Shown: positions 8,175 through 18,370, numbered from the stretch's first letter. The stretch: 64,000 bases of DNA from Nostoc sp. CHAB 5834 (GCA_020829485.1 JAIVFU010000015.1:1-64000); one strand, 5' to 3'. Notes: generated from the sequence alone by a model not told the origin. A program made the numbers and translations.

Positions 8175-8870
8175 TTAAACTAGCTTTGATTTACGTTTCA
8201 CAAATGAACCAGCACTCATAACACCGAACACTAGCAAGCCCAATGTTGCAGTAGGTTCAGGGACACTAGCTAGTCTGTAGCTATGGTTATCGCTTTCAAA
8301 TGCAATACCACTAGAACTTAAAACTACCTTGTTAAAAGTCTGTCCCTGATCTGCCAAGAAATTAACGAAACCATTGTCCTGAGGACTACTCTGATTACCG
8401 CTAGCAGTAGTCAAAGGAACTTGGCTACCACTAAAGCTTCCCAACGAAGTACTGCCGTCAAAAAATTCGATCGAATTATATGCGTCAATTGAACCCCAGT
8501 GTAAGCCAAAGTAATCAAGTGCTTGAGCAAAATTAATCGTTACAGAACCAGTGTTCCCTGGAACATTGGAGCTTTCGGGAGAAATTGTTAAATATTTGCT
8601 TGTATCACCAGCTGGTGCAGCATATTGATTACCTACGCTTCCTTCAACTACCGTGGGAGTACCAAAAAGAGAAGAGTATGTAGCAAATCCACTAGTTGGT
8701 GCGCCACTTTCAAAATTAACTGTAACTGTTCCAGGAACAGTAGAGAATATCCCATTTGCAGTAGGAGTTGTGCTTCCTCTAGTCAGAGTAATAGCGCTAG
8801 CTGGGTTAGCACTCATGAAAACAACTGCTGTTCCAACCAAGGCTAATGATAGTTTTTGCAGAGTAGACAT
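8175..8870 (-). CDS. PEP-CTERM sorting-signal secreted protein
   Basis: This 231-aa protein has a Sec signal peptide (residues 1-26, ending NPASA) and a C-terminal sorting module. The module consists of VPEP at about residue 203, a hydrophobic segment (TLGLLVFGVMSAG) and a basic tail KRKSKLV. The middle is a Ser/Gly/Thr-rich beta-type domain with no recognised enzyme motif. PEP-CTERM proteins are processed by an EpsH/exosortase-type enzyme and placed in the envelope or exopolysaccharide. No exosortase gene is in the window. It is convergent with the porin. Confidence 0.85.
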   Translation of the reverse strand: MSTLQKLSLALVGTAVVFMSANPASAITLTRGSTTPTANGIFSTVPGTVTVNFESGAPTSGFATYSSLFGTPTVVEGSVGNQYAAPAGDTSKYLTISPESSNVPGNTGSVTINFAQALDYFGLHWGSIDAYNSIEFFDGSTSLGSFSGSQVPLTTASGNQSSPQDNGFVNFLADQGQTFNKVVLSSSGIAFESDNHSYRLASVPEPTATLGLLVFGVMSAGSFVKRKSKLV

Positions 8871-9094
8871 TGATTTATTTCCTTAAGCATTTGATGTCCT
8901 TAGCTTGGCATGTCAGGCTGGCATTTGTGTAGTAGGTAAAAACAATTTTTACCAAAACAATTTATTTAACCAATAAACCTGAAGATAGCAAAAGCCTTTT
9001 AAAACAACGTTCGTAAGATAATATTGCTAAAAGTATTTACGTGCATTTACTTACAAAAAGAATATATTAGTATAATTACTTAATTTAACAAAAA

Positions 9095-10150
9095 TCAGGT
9101 TTGCACAGCAAATTCTTCTGGTTCTATTCCCCAATTTACCCAGCGAATTGCCTCACGCGCTGAGTTCATATTCGGTGGAACTCGCAAGGCATGAATAAAG
9201 CTTGTACTAGCGCAAGTCATTTTTAATAAATAAATCGGCTCGATATCCAGATTGTTATCTATTTTTAATAGTGTATATTCTTGCCAATTATCTAATTCAA
9301 TAGCTTGTAGTTCTTGGCAAATTCTGGCATAACCGATACCCTGAATTAGTACTCGCCGTAATTCGGCATTTTCTTCTGATAAAAGCCATTCCGGTTGCCA
9401 TTGCTGCGGGTGGATTTTACCGTATTTTTCAGGCAAGGTTACACCGTGGTAGGAGTAAAGGCTATATCCATCAGTAAATTCAATGGCTGGTTCGCCTTCA
9501 GCGTGGAGACGATTTTGATTGTCAAAAGATAATTTTTTGGGGCGATCGCATACTATACAAAATTTTTCAAATGGAGAAATCCAACCACAAAACCTTGATA
9601 AAGACTGTAAAGTATCCCATCTTTTTTTGCTGTAATAATAATTTAATACAGAAACGTAAAAATCCACATGACAACAACGATTCGCCAAATTTTGTAAATT
9701 TAACCAGAGACGATCTCCTAAATATATATTGAATTTAGGCTGATGTGGGAATTTATCTTCTAATACATATTCTCGTGGACTGAAACTTGGTTCAACAACA
9801 GTTAACTTTTCAAAAATCTGAGTATTTATTTGATATGAAAATTCCCTATCTTTATTAGTTAAATCTGCAAAAATATAGTCACAAAAATTATTATTTAAAC
9901 TTAGGACATTTATATTATTAAAAGTTAAATTAGGTAGCTTTTTAAAAATAATTTTTAACCCAGCATAAGGACTTTCACAAAAAATAATTTCTGGCTCTTG
10001 TTTATCGATAGCTGTATATGTAGCTTTAAGAACTTCCGCCGCTTTCTCACAATCAATCCGCTCAGTTGAAAGCGCAATTTTCAGCCACTTCTCCCGATAA
10101 ACTGGAATCAAAGCCTCTTCTTCAGGCGTTAAATTTTCAATCAGCGACAT
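9095..10150 (-). CDS. DUF6745-like protein
   Basis: This protein has 351 aa from the ATG at 10150, where it begins MSLIENLTPEEEALIPVYR. The start at 10171 would overlap the upstream gene more deeply. I recognise the N-terminal signature (LTPEEEALIPVYREKWLKIAL) from a widespread uncharacterised family annotated as DUF6745. Later parts include WISPFEKFCIVCDRPKKL and IGYARICQELQAIELD. No catalytic residues are known to me. Its start overlaps the stop of the 97-aa gene upstream by 14 bases, so the two are translationally coupled. It is AT-richer than its neighbours. Confidence 0.7.
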   Translation of the reverse strand: MSLIENLTPEEEALIPVYREKWLKIALSTERIDCEKAAEVLKATYTAIDKQEPEIIFCESPYAGLKIIFKKLPNLTFNNINVLSLNNNFCDYIFADLTNKDREFSYQINTQIFEKLTVVEPSFSPREYVLEDKFPHQPKFNIYLGDRLWLNLQNLANRCCHVDFYVSVLNYYYSKKRWDTLQSLSRFCGWISPFEKFCIVCDRPKKLSFDNQNRLHAEGEPAIEFTDGYSLYSYHGVTLPEKYGKIHPQQWQPEWLLSEENAELRRVLIQGIGYARICQELQAIELDNWQEYTLLKIDNNLDIEPIYLLKMTCASTSFIHALRVPPNMNSAREAIRWVNWGIEPEEFAVQT

Positions 10151-10430
10151 AACGCCAACCTTCAGGCTCATATTCTCGCTGAATTTTCACCATCCAGTCA
10201 CCTTGGGGAATAGAAATAGCTTTATGCTCCTCATGGGCAAGCAATGCCGACTCGGAAAAGACACGCAAATAGAGTGTGCTATCTTTTTCGTATAATTCTG
10301 CGTTTCCCTCAGTAATGCGATGCTTATGCCCCGTAACTTCGCCTTCTGCCAAAGTTAAGTGAGGTATTTTTTGTCCTTCAATTTGCTGCACAGGCAGTAA
10401 GATTACATCACCTTGGCGAATCGGTTGCAT
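10137..10430 (-). CDS. small partner protein of DUF6745 gene
   Basis: This is a 97-aa protein starting MQPIRQGDVILLPV; an upstream ATG at 10463 lacks supporting signals. It reads as a compact beta-rich protein: 'GDVILLPV', then 'EGEVTGHKHRITEG', then 'HKAISIPQGDWMVKIQREYEPEGWR'. The conserved GHKHRI motif has two histidines that could bind a metal or phosphate. No function is known to me. It is co-transcribed with, and overlaps by 14 bases, the DUF6745 gene. I believe the two occur together in other genomes, but I could not check this. Confidence 0.65.
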   Translation of the reverse strand: MQPIRQGDVILLPVQQIEGQKIPHLTLAEGEVTGHKHRITEGNAELYEKDSTLYLRVFSESALLAHEEHKAISIPQGDWMVKIQREYEPEGWRYVAD

Positions 10431-10883
10431 GGTTTTGCTTTCCTGACATGGGTCAAACCCCACTTCGCTTTTGCTCTCAAGTTTGGTTTAATTTTGGCAC
10501 AAGCTCTTAGGGATTGGGCATTGGTCAATTAAATAGTTCTTCTTCCCTTCCTTCCCCTACTTCCTCATTCCCCATTCCCCATTCCCCACTCCCCACTCCC
10601 CACTCCCCACTCCCCACTCCCCAATGATATTTTGAAAACTGTAGTCGCCAATTATGCGTTAGATAAGTTAAAGATGGAAATAGCTGGAAATTCAGACCCA
10701 GCTTACCCTCATTTATCCTCTGGGATAGACTGAGCAATAAGTTCAGCAGATTTTCTCCCAAGCAGACAGTTTATGTGAGGATTAAATCACTGCCCTAAGC
10801 GTGACCTTTTATCTTGACAATTTGCAAAAATTACCTCAATTTGACTGTTTAGCTTACTAGCTCTTCTTTTTATTGAAATTTCC
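10431..10883. repeat. gene-free spacer with heptamer repeat CCCCACT/CCCCATT
   Basis: A run of about nine heptamers (CCCCATT then CCCCACT) occupies roughly 10559-10622. The minus-strand ORF crossing it (10525-10761) is low-complexity and is not called. The remaining part before topA is AT-rich and probably carries its promoter. No other structure was seen. Confidence 0.8.
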
Positions 10884-13532
10884 ATGTCAACTCTCGTCAT
10901 CGTCGAATCTCCAACCAAAGCTCGTACCATTCGCAACTACCTGCCAGCAGGCTATCGGGTGGAAGCGTCTATGGGTCATGTGCGTGACTTACCCCAGTCG
11001 GCTAGTGAAATTCCTGCTGCCGTCAAGGGGGAAACATGGGCACAGCTAGGGGTAAATGTGGACGCCGACTTTGAACCGGTATATGTTGTCCCGAAAGACA
11101 AAAAGAAAATTGTCACCCAGCTTAAAGAAGCCCTTAAAGATGTAGATGAACTGATTCTGGCAACAGACGAAGACCGGGAAGGTGAAAGCATTAGTTGGCA
11201 TTTATACCAATTGCTGAAGCCGAAAGTTCCGACTAAGCGGATGGTGTTTCACGAAATTACCCAAGAAGCGATCAAAAAAGCTCTGAAAGACTGCCGTCAA
11301 ATTGATGAGCAGTTGGTTCGCGCCCAAGAAACACGGCGGATTTTAGATCGACTCGTAGGCTATACTCTGTCTCCACTGCTATGGAAAAAAATCGCCTGGG
11401 GATTATCTGCTGGGCGAGTGCAATCTGTAGCCGTGCGACTTTTAGTGACTAGAGAACGCCAACGCCGCGCTTTCCATGAGGGTACATACTGGGATTTGAA
11501 AGCCAGTTTGTCAAAGGAAAAAATGTCCTTTGCAGCCCAGTTGGTAACATTGGCAGGAACCAAAATCGCTAACGGCAGTGATTTTGACGCAACGACCGGA
11601 CAAATTACCGCAGGTCGCAATGTCTTGTTGCTAAACGAAGACCAAGCTGTAGCGCTCAAGGAACGCCTAACTGGGAAAACCTGGAGTGTTACCGACATGG
11701 AAGAACGCCCAGTGACGCGCAAACCGTCGCCACCGTTTACCACCTCGACGTTGCAACAAGAATCTAACCGGAAACTGCGCCTCTCAGCCCGTGACACGAT
11801 GCGGGTTGCCCAGAATTTGTACGAACAAGGGTATATTACCTATATGCGGACAGATTCGGTACATTTGTCAGATCAAGCGATCGCAGCTGCTCGGAGTTGT
11901 GTAGAAAAGCTTTACGGTCAACAATACCTCAGTCCCCAACCCCGGCAATACACCACCAAATCCAAAGGCGCACAAGAGGCGCACGAAGCAATTCGTCCAG
12001 CAGGTAGCAGCTTCCGCACGCCCCAAGAAACTGCTTTGGGCGGTCGAGAACTTGCTGTCTACGATTTGATTTGGAAGCGGACTGTTGCCTGTCAAATGGC
12101 TGATTCCCGCCAAACTCAAATTACCGTGCAATTGCAAGTTGAGGATGCTGGATTCCGTTCTTCTGGCAAACGGATTGAATTTCCAGGATACTTACGTGCC
12201 TACGTCGAAGGTTCAGACGACCCGGAAGCAGCACTGGAAGACCAAGAGGTGATTTTGCCAAATCTGAAAGTGGGCGATCATCCGAATTGTACAGATTTAG
12301 AAGCAGTTGGGCACGAAACCCAACCGCCAGCTAGATACACCGAAGCGACTTTGGTGAAAACTTTAGAAAGCGAAGGTATCGGTCGTCCCAGTACCTATGC
12401 CAGCATTATTGGCACGATCATCGACAAGGGTTATGCCCATTTGGTGAGTAACGCTCTTATTCCTACCTTCACCGCTTTCGCCGTCACCGACTTACTGGAA
12501 AAACATTTCCCGGACATTGTTGATCCCAGTTTTACCTCGAAGATGGAGCAAACCCTTGATGACATTGCCACAGGTGAAGCAAAATGGCTACCCTACTTGC
12601 AGCAATTCTATCTGGGAGAGAAAGGGCTAGAAACCCTGGTAAAAGAACGAGAAGGTCAAATTGATGCCACCAAAGCTAGGACTGTAGAACTGGAGAATCT
12701 AGATGCCAAAGTCCGCATTGGGAAATATGGCCCCTACATTGAAGTTGAAAATGGTGAGGGGGTTATCACCGCCTCAATTCCCAAAGACTTGACACCAGCC
12801 GACCTCGACCCCAAACAAGTAGAAGTATTGCTGCGACAAAAAATCACAGGCCCCGATCAGGTAGGTCGGCATCCCGAAACTGGCGAACCGATTTATGTGA
12901 AAATTGGTGCTTATGGCCCTTATGTCCAATTGGGTGATAAAACCGACGAAAACCCCAAACCTAAACAAGCCTCCCTACTCAAAGGTGTTACCCCAGAAAC
13001 CGTTACCCTGGAAATGGCTGTTGGTCTGTTGGCACTACCCCGGACATTAGGAGTTCATCCAGTCACTGGCGGCAAAATTCAAGCAAGTTTGGGGCGCTTT
13101 GGCCCTTATGTGGTTCATGACCAGGGTAAGGAGGGGAAAGACTACCGTTCCCTAAAAGCTGCTGATAATGTATTGACAATTAGCCTAGAACGTGCATTAG
13201 AATTATTGTCTGAGCCAAAAAAAGGACGCAGTTCCACCAACAGCAAGTCCAAGGCAGCCTTACGCGAATTGGGTACACATCCAGATGATAAAGAAACAAT
13301 TAACATCTACGATGGCCCTTATGGCCCTTACATCAAGCATGGCAAAACTAATGTGAGTATCCCAGAAGGTCAAACGGTAGAAAATATAACCCTGGCTGAG
13401 GCGCTGAACTTGTTGTCAGCTAAAGCATCGACAGCGAAATCGACTCGCAAAACGACTAAATCAACGAGTACTAAATCTAAGTCAACTGCTAAGTCAACAA
13501 CTTCTGCGAAAAAAAAGGCAACAGAAGGTTAA
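10884..13532 (+). CDS. topA: DNA topoisomerase I (type IA)
   Basis: This 882-aa enzyme relaxes negative supercoils. The Toprim domain covers about residues 1-115 ([11 protein letters not shown], then ATDEDREGE near 93-101). The catalytic tyrosine is Tyr320 in [14 protein letters not shown]. The gate domains follow ([21 protein letters not shown]). In place of zinc fingers the C-terminus has repeated 'GxxGPYV' modules ([43 protein letters not shown]), the cyanobacterial form. It ends in a Lys/Thr/Ser-rich tail likely to bind DNA. The gene stands alone with heptamer repeats on both sides. Confidence 0.97.
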   Translation: MSTLVIVESPTKARTIRNYLPAGYRVEASMGHVRDLPQSASEIPAAVKGETWAQLGVNVDADFEPVYVVPKDKKKIVTQLKEALKDVDELILATDEDREGESISWHLYQLLKPKVPTKRMVFHEITQEAIKKALKDCRQIDEQLVRAQETRRILDRLVGYTLSPLLWKKIAWGLSAGRVQSVAVRLLVTRERQRRAFHEGTYWDLKASLSKEKMSFAAQLVTLAGTKIANGSDFDATTGQITAGRNVLLLNEDQAVALKERLTGKTWSVTDMEERPVTRKPSPPFTTSTLQQESNRKLRLSARDTMRVAQNLYEQGYITYMRTDSVHLSDQAIAAARSCVEKLYGQQYLSPQPRQYTTKSKGAQEAHEAIRPAGSSFRTPQETALGGRELAVYDLIWKRTVACQMADSRQTQITVQLQVEDAGFRSSGKRIEFPGYLRAYVEGSDDPEAALEDQEVILPNLKVGDHPNCTDLEAVGHETQPPARYTEATLVKTLESEGIGRPSTYASIIGTIIDKGYAHLVSNALIPTFTAFAVTDLLEKHFPDIVDPSFTSKMEQTLDDIATGEAKWLPYLQQFYLGEKGLETLVKEREGQIDATKARTVELENLDAKVRIGKYGPYIEVENGEGVITASIPKDLTPADLDPKQVEVLLRQKITGPDQVGRHPETGEPIYVKIGAYGPYVQLGDKTDENPKPKQASLLKGVTPETVTLEMAVGLLALPRTLGVHPVTGGKIQASLGRFGPYVVHDQGKEGKDYRSLKAADNVLTISLERALELLSEPKKGRSSTNSKSKAALRELGTHPDDKETINIYDGPYGPYIKHGKTNVSIPEGQTVENITLAEALNLLSAKASTAKSTRKTTKSTSTKSKSTAKSTTSAKKKATEG

Positions 13533-13908
13533 TTGCAAGTCAAACAATTTTGGATTTTGGATTTTGGATTTTGGATTAAAAGAATTTTGGGGTTCATCCC
13601 CCTCGCCTGGTAAGCGAAATAAATCTAAAATCTAAAATTGTAAATCTAAAATTCGTAGTCAAGAGTCCAAAGTGCAATCCCTAACTCTTGACCCTTGATA
13701 TCCATCCTTGATAGGATGCAGTTCAGTAGGTGCAAGTGTGATACTCTAAAAAGTAAGGGAAAACACAACGCCAAATTTTAGAAGTGGCTTATGTCCCAAA
13801 CACGGGATTGTTTATCAGCCCGGTTGGAAGCCAGAGGTGCGAAAAGATGCCAATTTCTGCGTACCTGTTAATCAAAAATTGAGGTAGTATCTCAGGAGCC
13901 GTCAGTTC
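13533..13908. repeat. spacer with TTTTGGA/ATCTAAA repeats and possible leader
   Basis: TTTTGGA-type heptamers run at about 13547-13575, and ATCTAAA-type complements lie at 13621-13655, able to fold into a long hairpin after topA. From 13730 to 13908 the sequence changes to unique, mixed-composition DNA that precedes a 46-codon gene. It contains a 26-codon ATG-TAA frame (13791-13871) that might be a leader ORF or chance. A structured 5' leader is possible but unproven. Confidence 0.6.
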
Positions 13909-14049
13909 ATGGATTATATAGAAAAGGTGCTGGAAAAGGTTAAGGAATTAGCACGGAGGCTAATTGAGAGCCTGTTTGGGCCAGAGGCAGAACCGGAACC
14001 GGAACTGATTCCGATTCCTGTAAACGATCGCTCGCGTCGTCGCCACTAA
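13909..14049 (+). CDS. 46-aa small protein upstream of aroQ
   Basis: The ATG at 13909 opens a 46-codon frame to the TAA at 14047-14049. An AGGAG lies 12 bases before the start. The peptide begins [20 protein letters not shown], an amphipathic helix. It continues [18 protein letters not shown] with a Glu-Pro repeat and ends in the basic NDRSRRRH. The stop is 7 bases before the aroQ start, implying one operon. I believe similar short proteins precede aroQ in related cyanobacteria, but this is memory only. A membrane-surface or protein-binding role would fit the helix; the function is unknown. Confidence 0.6.
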   Translation: MDYIEKVLEKVKELARRLIESLFGPEAEPEPELIPIPVNDRSRRRH

Positions 14050-14056
14050 TCTCAAA

Positions 14057-14518
14057 GTGCTCAACTCGACGTTGCAACCCTTAAGCATTCTGGCACTGCA
14101 TGGGCCAAACTTAAATTTGCTAGGACAGCGAGAACCAGGAATTTATGGTGCGTTGACACTAGCTGAAATTAACCGCCTGTTAGAAGAAGAGGGATTCAAG
14201 TTACAGGCGAAAGTTTTTTCTGTGCAGTCAAATCATGAAGGAATTTTGGTAGATACTATTCATGCCGCATTAGGACAACATCACGGGATTTTGATTAATG
14301 CAGGGGCATATACACATACAAGTGTGGCATTGCGAGATGCGATCGCGGCTGTTAACTTGCCCACAGTTGAAGTACATCTGAGTAATATTTACCGTAGAGA
14401 AGATTTTCGCCATCATTCGTACATCGCCCCAGTAGCGATCGGGCAAATAAGTGGTTTTGGCGCACAAAGTTACTTGTTGGGCTTACAGGCACTGGTGAAT
14501 CATTTAAGAAGTATATAA
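14057..14518 (+). CDS. aroQ: type II 3-dehydroquinate dehydratase
   Basis: This is a 153-aa enzyme of the shikimate pathway that converts 3-dehydroquinate to 3-dehydroshikimate as a dodecamer. Visible motifs are [18 protein letters not shown] (residues 14-31, with catalytic Tyr30 and the flexible-lid arginine), then [28 protein letters not shown] with the conserved Asn/His region, and [18 protein letters not shown] with the catalytic histidine. It starts with GTG at 14057, 7 bases after the small upstream gene. Length is typical of the family. Confidence 0.95.
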   Translation: MLNSTLQPLSILALHGPNLNLLGQREPGIYGALTLAEINRLLEEEGFKLQAKVFSVQSNHEGILVDTIHAALGQHHGILINAGAYTHTSVALRDAIAAVNLPTVEVHLSNIYRREDFRHHSYIAPVAIGQISGFGAQSYLLGLQALVNHLRSI

Positions 14519-14534
14519 GCATGGAAAATCAATT

Positions 14535-14607
14535 GATTTTAAATTTTGGATTTTGGATTTTAGATTAACTTCTTGAATATAAAATTTAAAATCTAAAATC
14601 TAAAATT
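14535..14607. repeat. TTTTGGATTT / AAATCTAAA heptamer hairpin
   Basis: Copies of ATTTTGGA/ATTTTAGA followed by the complementary AATCTAAA run fill the gap between aroQ and the next gene. They can fold into an imperfect hairpin. Confidence 0.75.
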
Positions 14608-14609
14608 GT

Positions 14610-15551
14610 ATGCGTTACTCTCCTATAAGTCGGTTTAGAGGTACTTTACTCGGAGCATTCCTGGGGGAAAGTTTAGCCACTGGTGATATACAGTCTCAGA
14701 GTTACCTGGATTTGGGCAGAATGGCGGTTCTAGGTACTGAGAGTTTGATTGCGTTGGGTAGATTAGATTTAGATGATTGGATAGCGCGTCAGCAACAAGA
14801 ATCTCTTCATTTAGCGGCAACTGATGACATATCGATAAAAATAATTCTTGCGACACTACCAGTAGCACTTTTTTTTCACGAAAATCCGATTAAGCTCCGG
14901 CAAAACTTGCTGCATGTCCTAAAAATCTGGGAGGATGACCCAATCGTAAGGGATGGAACACTAGCAGTAGGATATGCGATCGCTCTTGCCTTAACTGAAA
15001 AACTCAACCCTCTAACTCTCATACCACAAACAATTTCTTTTCTCGGACAAACACCGACATCAATACCAAAAAAATTATTAACAGTTCAGAATTTATTAGA
15101 GCAAGGGGCGGGATTATCAAGGGCCCAAGCTGAGTTTGCTAAAGAAGAACAACTCAGTAACACTATTGCTATGGCATTTTACTGCTTTTTGAGTACCTTG
15201 GAAGACTTTCGGCTGGCAGTTTTGCGGGCTACTCACAATGGCAATTCCAAAGTGCAAGATTCTATGCCTCTAACTTCACAGCCTACAGGTGTAATTACTG
15301 GTGCTTTATCAGGAGCATATAACGGTATAGGCTCAATTCCCGTAAATTGGCAAGTCTTGCTCTTGCAAAGAAATTCTCCAATATGGGGACTAACTAGCTT
15401 TTCCCAAATGTTAAAATTAATCGATGCATTTGTGGCGGTGTGGTCAGGAGTGTATGATATTACCTTAAATCCAAGGGAGTTAACAGAGGAGGGATGTGAG
15501 GTGGCTTTGCTTTCAGTTTACGCAGCTCCTCGCGTTATTCGCTCGCGTTAA
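14610..15551 (+). CDS. ADP-ribosylglycohydrolase-like protein with degenerate active site
   Basis: This 313-aa, mostly helical protein opens with ISRFRGTLLGAFLGESLA, the place where ADP-ribosylglycohydrolases carry GxxxGDALG. The C-terminal half (SNTIAMAFYCFLSTLEDFRLAVLRATHNGN, then TGVITGALSGAYNGIGSIPVNW) also follows that fold. However, the metal-binding Asp residues are not where expected: GDALG is GAFLGE, and the usual GGDTDT is GNSKVQDS. Hydrolase activity is therefore doubtful. It sits between aroQ and the 7TM-HD gene on the same strand, but a repeat separates it from aroQ. Confidence 0.7.
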   Translation: MRYSPISRFRGTLLGAFLGESLATGDIQSQSYLDLGRMAVLGTESLIALGRLDLDDWIARQQQESLHLAATDDISIKIILATLPVALFFHENPIKLRQNLLHVLKIWEDDPIVRDGTLAVGYAIALALTEKLNPLTLIPQTISFLGQTPTSIPKKLLTVQNLLEQGAGLSRAQAEFAKEEQLSNTIAMAFYCFLSTLEDFRLAVLRATHNGNSKVQDSMPLTSQPTGVITGALSGAYNGIGSIPVNWQVLLLQRNSPIWGLTSFSQMLKLIDAFVAVWSGVYDITLNPRELTEEGCEVALLSVYAAPRVIRSR

Positions 15552-15676
15552 CAATAATTCGTAATTCGTAATTTGTAATTAGCGCCCGCCACCGTAGTTG
15601 CAGCAGCCGCAAATCAAATTTCCCTGATGATTGTCTTTTTTTGAGGTATCAAAGTCGGCAATTGCAGGTAGAAATA

Positions 15677-18370
15677 ATGAAAATAAAGCAATTTTTGCAG
15701 TTCTTAACCCAGCAATTGACTCACTGGCGGCGACAGTACAAAGGACTACGCCGTAAGGGAAAGTTAATGAGAAGTCCCAAAAGCAAAACCCATAGAAGGG
15801 AACTTCTAAGGACTGTGCTTAAGAATATAATCTTATTTTTCTCAAAAACCAACGATAAAAGCGTAGGCGTAGCTCGCCGTAGGCATCGCCGAAAACAAGG
15901 AAGAGCGCTCCAGTCAAAAATAAAATCGGTCAAAACTAAGAGTAGTATTTATGTAGTCTGTTTAGATTGGCTGCATGAACAGCGTTCCTTGGTAATTTTA
16001 GCGATCGCTTTAGTGTCCCTCACTGCCGTTATGGGGCATAAATTATACAATCAAACTCAACTCCAAATCGGAAATCCCGCGCCCCAAACAATTACAGCGC
16101 CTTACACAGCTAGTATCGAAGATCAGAAAAAAACAGAAGCCGAGCGCAAAGCCGTTAGTCAAAAATCCTTACAAGTGTTGATGGTTGATGCGCGAATGAA
16201 CCAACAAATCAAGGAAAATTTGCAAAAACTTCTGGATAATGGCAACGAAATTCGAGCCATTGCTGGAGCTTTTCCTTTTTTTGATCCTATAGTTTTGTCC
16301 ATCTCTACCCAGCGTTACCTCCGCTCTTGTGCTGACTCGGAATGGCAAGCACTGCTAGTAGCTGTAGAAAATACTAAAAATCAACAGAAGAAAAAAACAG
16401 GACAAACCACCGCCTCATCCGCACCCAATCAGCCACCAACGCCACAAAAGACAAAGCCTGTTGATTTTTCTCAAAACACTGATTTTACTCAAGCAGTAGC
16501 AGAACTAGAATCTTACCTAGTCACAACTTCTGAGAAAAACTTGTCTTTACTAATTGCCCAAATTTATCAAGCACGCCAAAGATACACCCAAGCCACTGCC
16601 AAACTTTTACAGTTAGAGACTGTTACCCCAGAAGCAGTATACGAGGAATCCCTGCTTTTGCATTTGTTAGATGGGGAGTGGGAAAAAACACAAATGGGAA
16701 TCCATCAGAGTGCAGAGCGGATTCTCACCCAAGGCATCCCACAAGGACTGCCAAAAAATATTTTACAGGATGCGGTGAGTTTACAATTGCAGACCTTTGT
16801 ACCAGAATCCGCCGAATCTTTGGCAAAGAAGCTATTGTTAGCTGTACTCAAGCCGAATCTGCAAAAAGATGAAGAACAAACAAGAGAAAACGCTCAAAAG
16901 GCTGCTGCTGGAGTGCCACCCGTGATGGTGAAGGTACGGCATGGTGAGGTGATTGTCAGAAAAGGAGCGCAGATTACTGCACGGAACTTTGAGGTGCTGG
17001 AGCATTATCACCTAGTTCGCCGGGAGGTAAAATGGCAGGAGTTGGTGAAGTTAGCAGGTGTTATTGCGATCGCCATTGGCATTTTTGTCTGGGTAGAACG
17101 GCATATTGATTACGAATTGCGACAACGCGATCGCTTATTGGTGTTATTGCTGACTTTGAGTGTGCCAGGATTGGTAACGATGGGATTGCCTTATACCACC
17201 TGGAGCGCCCTTGGTTTATTGTTGGGAAGCTTCTATGGCCACATTTTGGGCTTGACAGTTGTCGGACTGCTGTTGCCGATATTAGCTATTAGCTTGGATA
17301 TAAGCAAGGCTGCGCTTTTAGCTGGTGTAGGGGGAGGAATATTAGGTAGTTACGTAGCGCAACGATTGCGATCGCGTGAAGAATTAGCATTATTGGGTGT
17401 TGCGATCGCTTTAACTCAGGGCGGCATTTATCTAGTTGTTAAAATCTTAATTGGTCAAGCATTTGGTTCAACCTGGTATATCATCCTCCGAGAAGCCGGA
17501 TTGTTTGCTTTATCCGGTTTAGGCTGGAGTATTGTCGCTTTAGGGTTGAGTCCTTATCTAGAAAAAGTTTTTGATTTAGTTACTCCCATCCGTTTAGCGG
17601 AGTTGGCGAACCCTAACCGCCCTTTATTAAAACGACTCGCTACTGAAACTCCTGGAACTTTTCAGCACACGTTACTTGTGGCTAGCCTTGCTGAAGCTGC
17701 TGCCAAACAACTAGGATGCAATGTTGAACTAGTCAGGGCTGGAACACTATATCACGATATTGGCAAAATGCACGATCCCCTTGGCTTTATTGAAAATCAA
17801 ATGGGGGGGCCGAATAAACATGATACAGAGATTAAAGATCCTTGGAAGAGTGCAGAAATTATTAAAAAGCACGTAACTGAAGGGTTGGTGATGGCGCGTA
17901 AACACCTTTTACCGACAGCAATTCAAGCTTTTATTCCAGAGCATCAGGGAACAATGCTGATTGCCTATTTCCATCATCAAGCCCAGCAAATGGCTCAAGA
18001 AGATCCAAGTTTAACAGTAGACGACGCAGATTTTCGCTACGATGGGCCGATTCCCCAATCACGGGAAACCGGAATTGTCATGTTAGCAGATTCTTGCGAA
18101 GCGGCGCTGCGATCGCTCGAAGCATCAAGTTCAGGTAAGCCTGTGGGAAAGAAGCGATCGCTTAAAGATGTTTCGACTGAACAAGCTTTAACAATGCTAA
18201 ATAATATTCTGCGTGCCAAATGGCAAGACAATCAACTAGTAGATTCAGGATTAACACGAGAAGAAATGTCAAAAATTGCCCAGATATTTGTGGATGTTTG
18301 GCAGCAATTTCATCACAAACGGATTGCTTATCCTAAGTTGAAGGCTAGTGGCGCTGTGCAGAATTCGTAA
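15677..18370 (+). CDS. 7TM-HD (PgpH-like) phosphohydrolase, putative c-di-AMP phosphodiesterase
   Basis: The product is 897 aa from the ATG at 15677, with AGG upstream; the TTG at 15641 is less likely. A basic N-terminal tail is followed by one TM near residues 120-140 (LVILAIALVSLTAVMG), a large extracytoplasmic 7TMR-HDED domain, seven TM segments (about 440-660) and a cytoplasmic HD domain. HDIGK has its His-Asp at 693-694, preceded by FQHTLLVASLAEAA. This is the architecture of PgpH, which hydrolyses c-di-AMP. Residues around 60-75 (KSVGVARRRHRRK) come from a dispersed repeat inserted in frame at about 15855-15893. Confidence 0.88.
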   Translation: MKIKQFLQFLTQQLTHWRRQYKGLRRKGKLMRSPKSKTHRRELLRTVLKNIILFFSKTNDKSVGVARRRHRRKQGRALQSKIKSVKTKSSIYVVCLDWLHEQRSLVILAIALVSLTAVMGHKLYNQTQLQIGNPAPQTITAPYTASIEDQKKTEAERKAVSQKSLQVLMVDARMNQQIKENLQKLLDNGNEIRAIAGAFPFFDPIVLSISTQRYLRSCADSEWQALLVAVENTKNQQKKKTGQTTASSAPNQPPTPQKTKPVDFSQNTDFTQAVAELESYLVTTSEKNLSLLIAQIYQARQRYTQATAKLLQLETVTPEAVYEESLLLHLLDGEWEKTQMGIHQSAERILTQGIPQGLPKNILQDAVSLQLQTFVPESAESLAKKLLLAVLKPNLQKDEEQTRENAQKAAAGVPPVMVKVRHGEVIVRKGAQITARNFEVLEHYHLVRREVKWQELVKLAGVIAIAIGIFVWVERHIDYELRQRDRLLVLLLTLSVPGLVTMGLPYTTWSALGLLLGSFYGHILGLTVVGLLLPILAISLDISKAALLAGVGGGILGSYVAQRLRSREELALLGVAIALTQGGIYLVVKILIGQAFGSTWYIILREAGLFALSGLGWSIVALGLSPYLEKVFDLVTPIRLAELANPNRPLLKRLATETPGTFQHTLLVASLAEAAAKQLGCNVELVRAGTLYHDIGKMHDPLGFIENQMGGPNKHDTEIKDPWKSAEIIKKHVTEGLVMARKHLLPTAIQAFIPEHQGTMLIAYFHHQAQQMAQEDPSLTVDDADFRYDGPIPQSRETGIVMLADSCEAALRSLEASSSGKPVGKKRSLKDVSTEQALTMLNNILRAKWQDNQLVDSGLTREEMSKIAQIFVDVWQQFHHKRIAYPKLKASGAVQNS

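Noticed and set aside
10525..10761. 78-aa minus-strand ORF across the CCCCACT repeat
   Set aside because: The C-terminal third is translated heptamer repeat (WGVGSGEWGVGSGEW) and the rest has no coding character.
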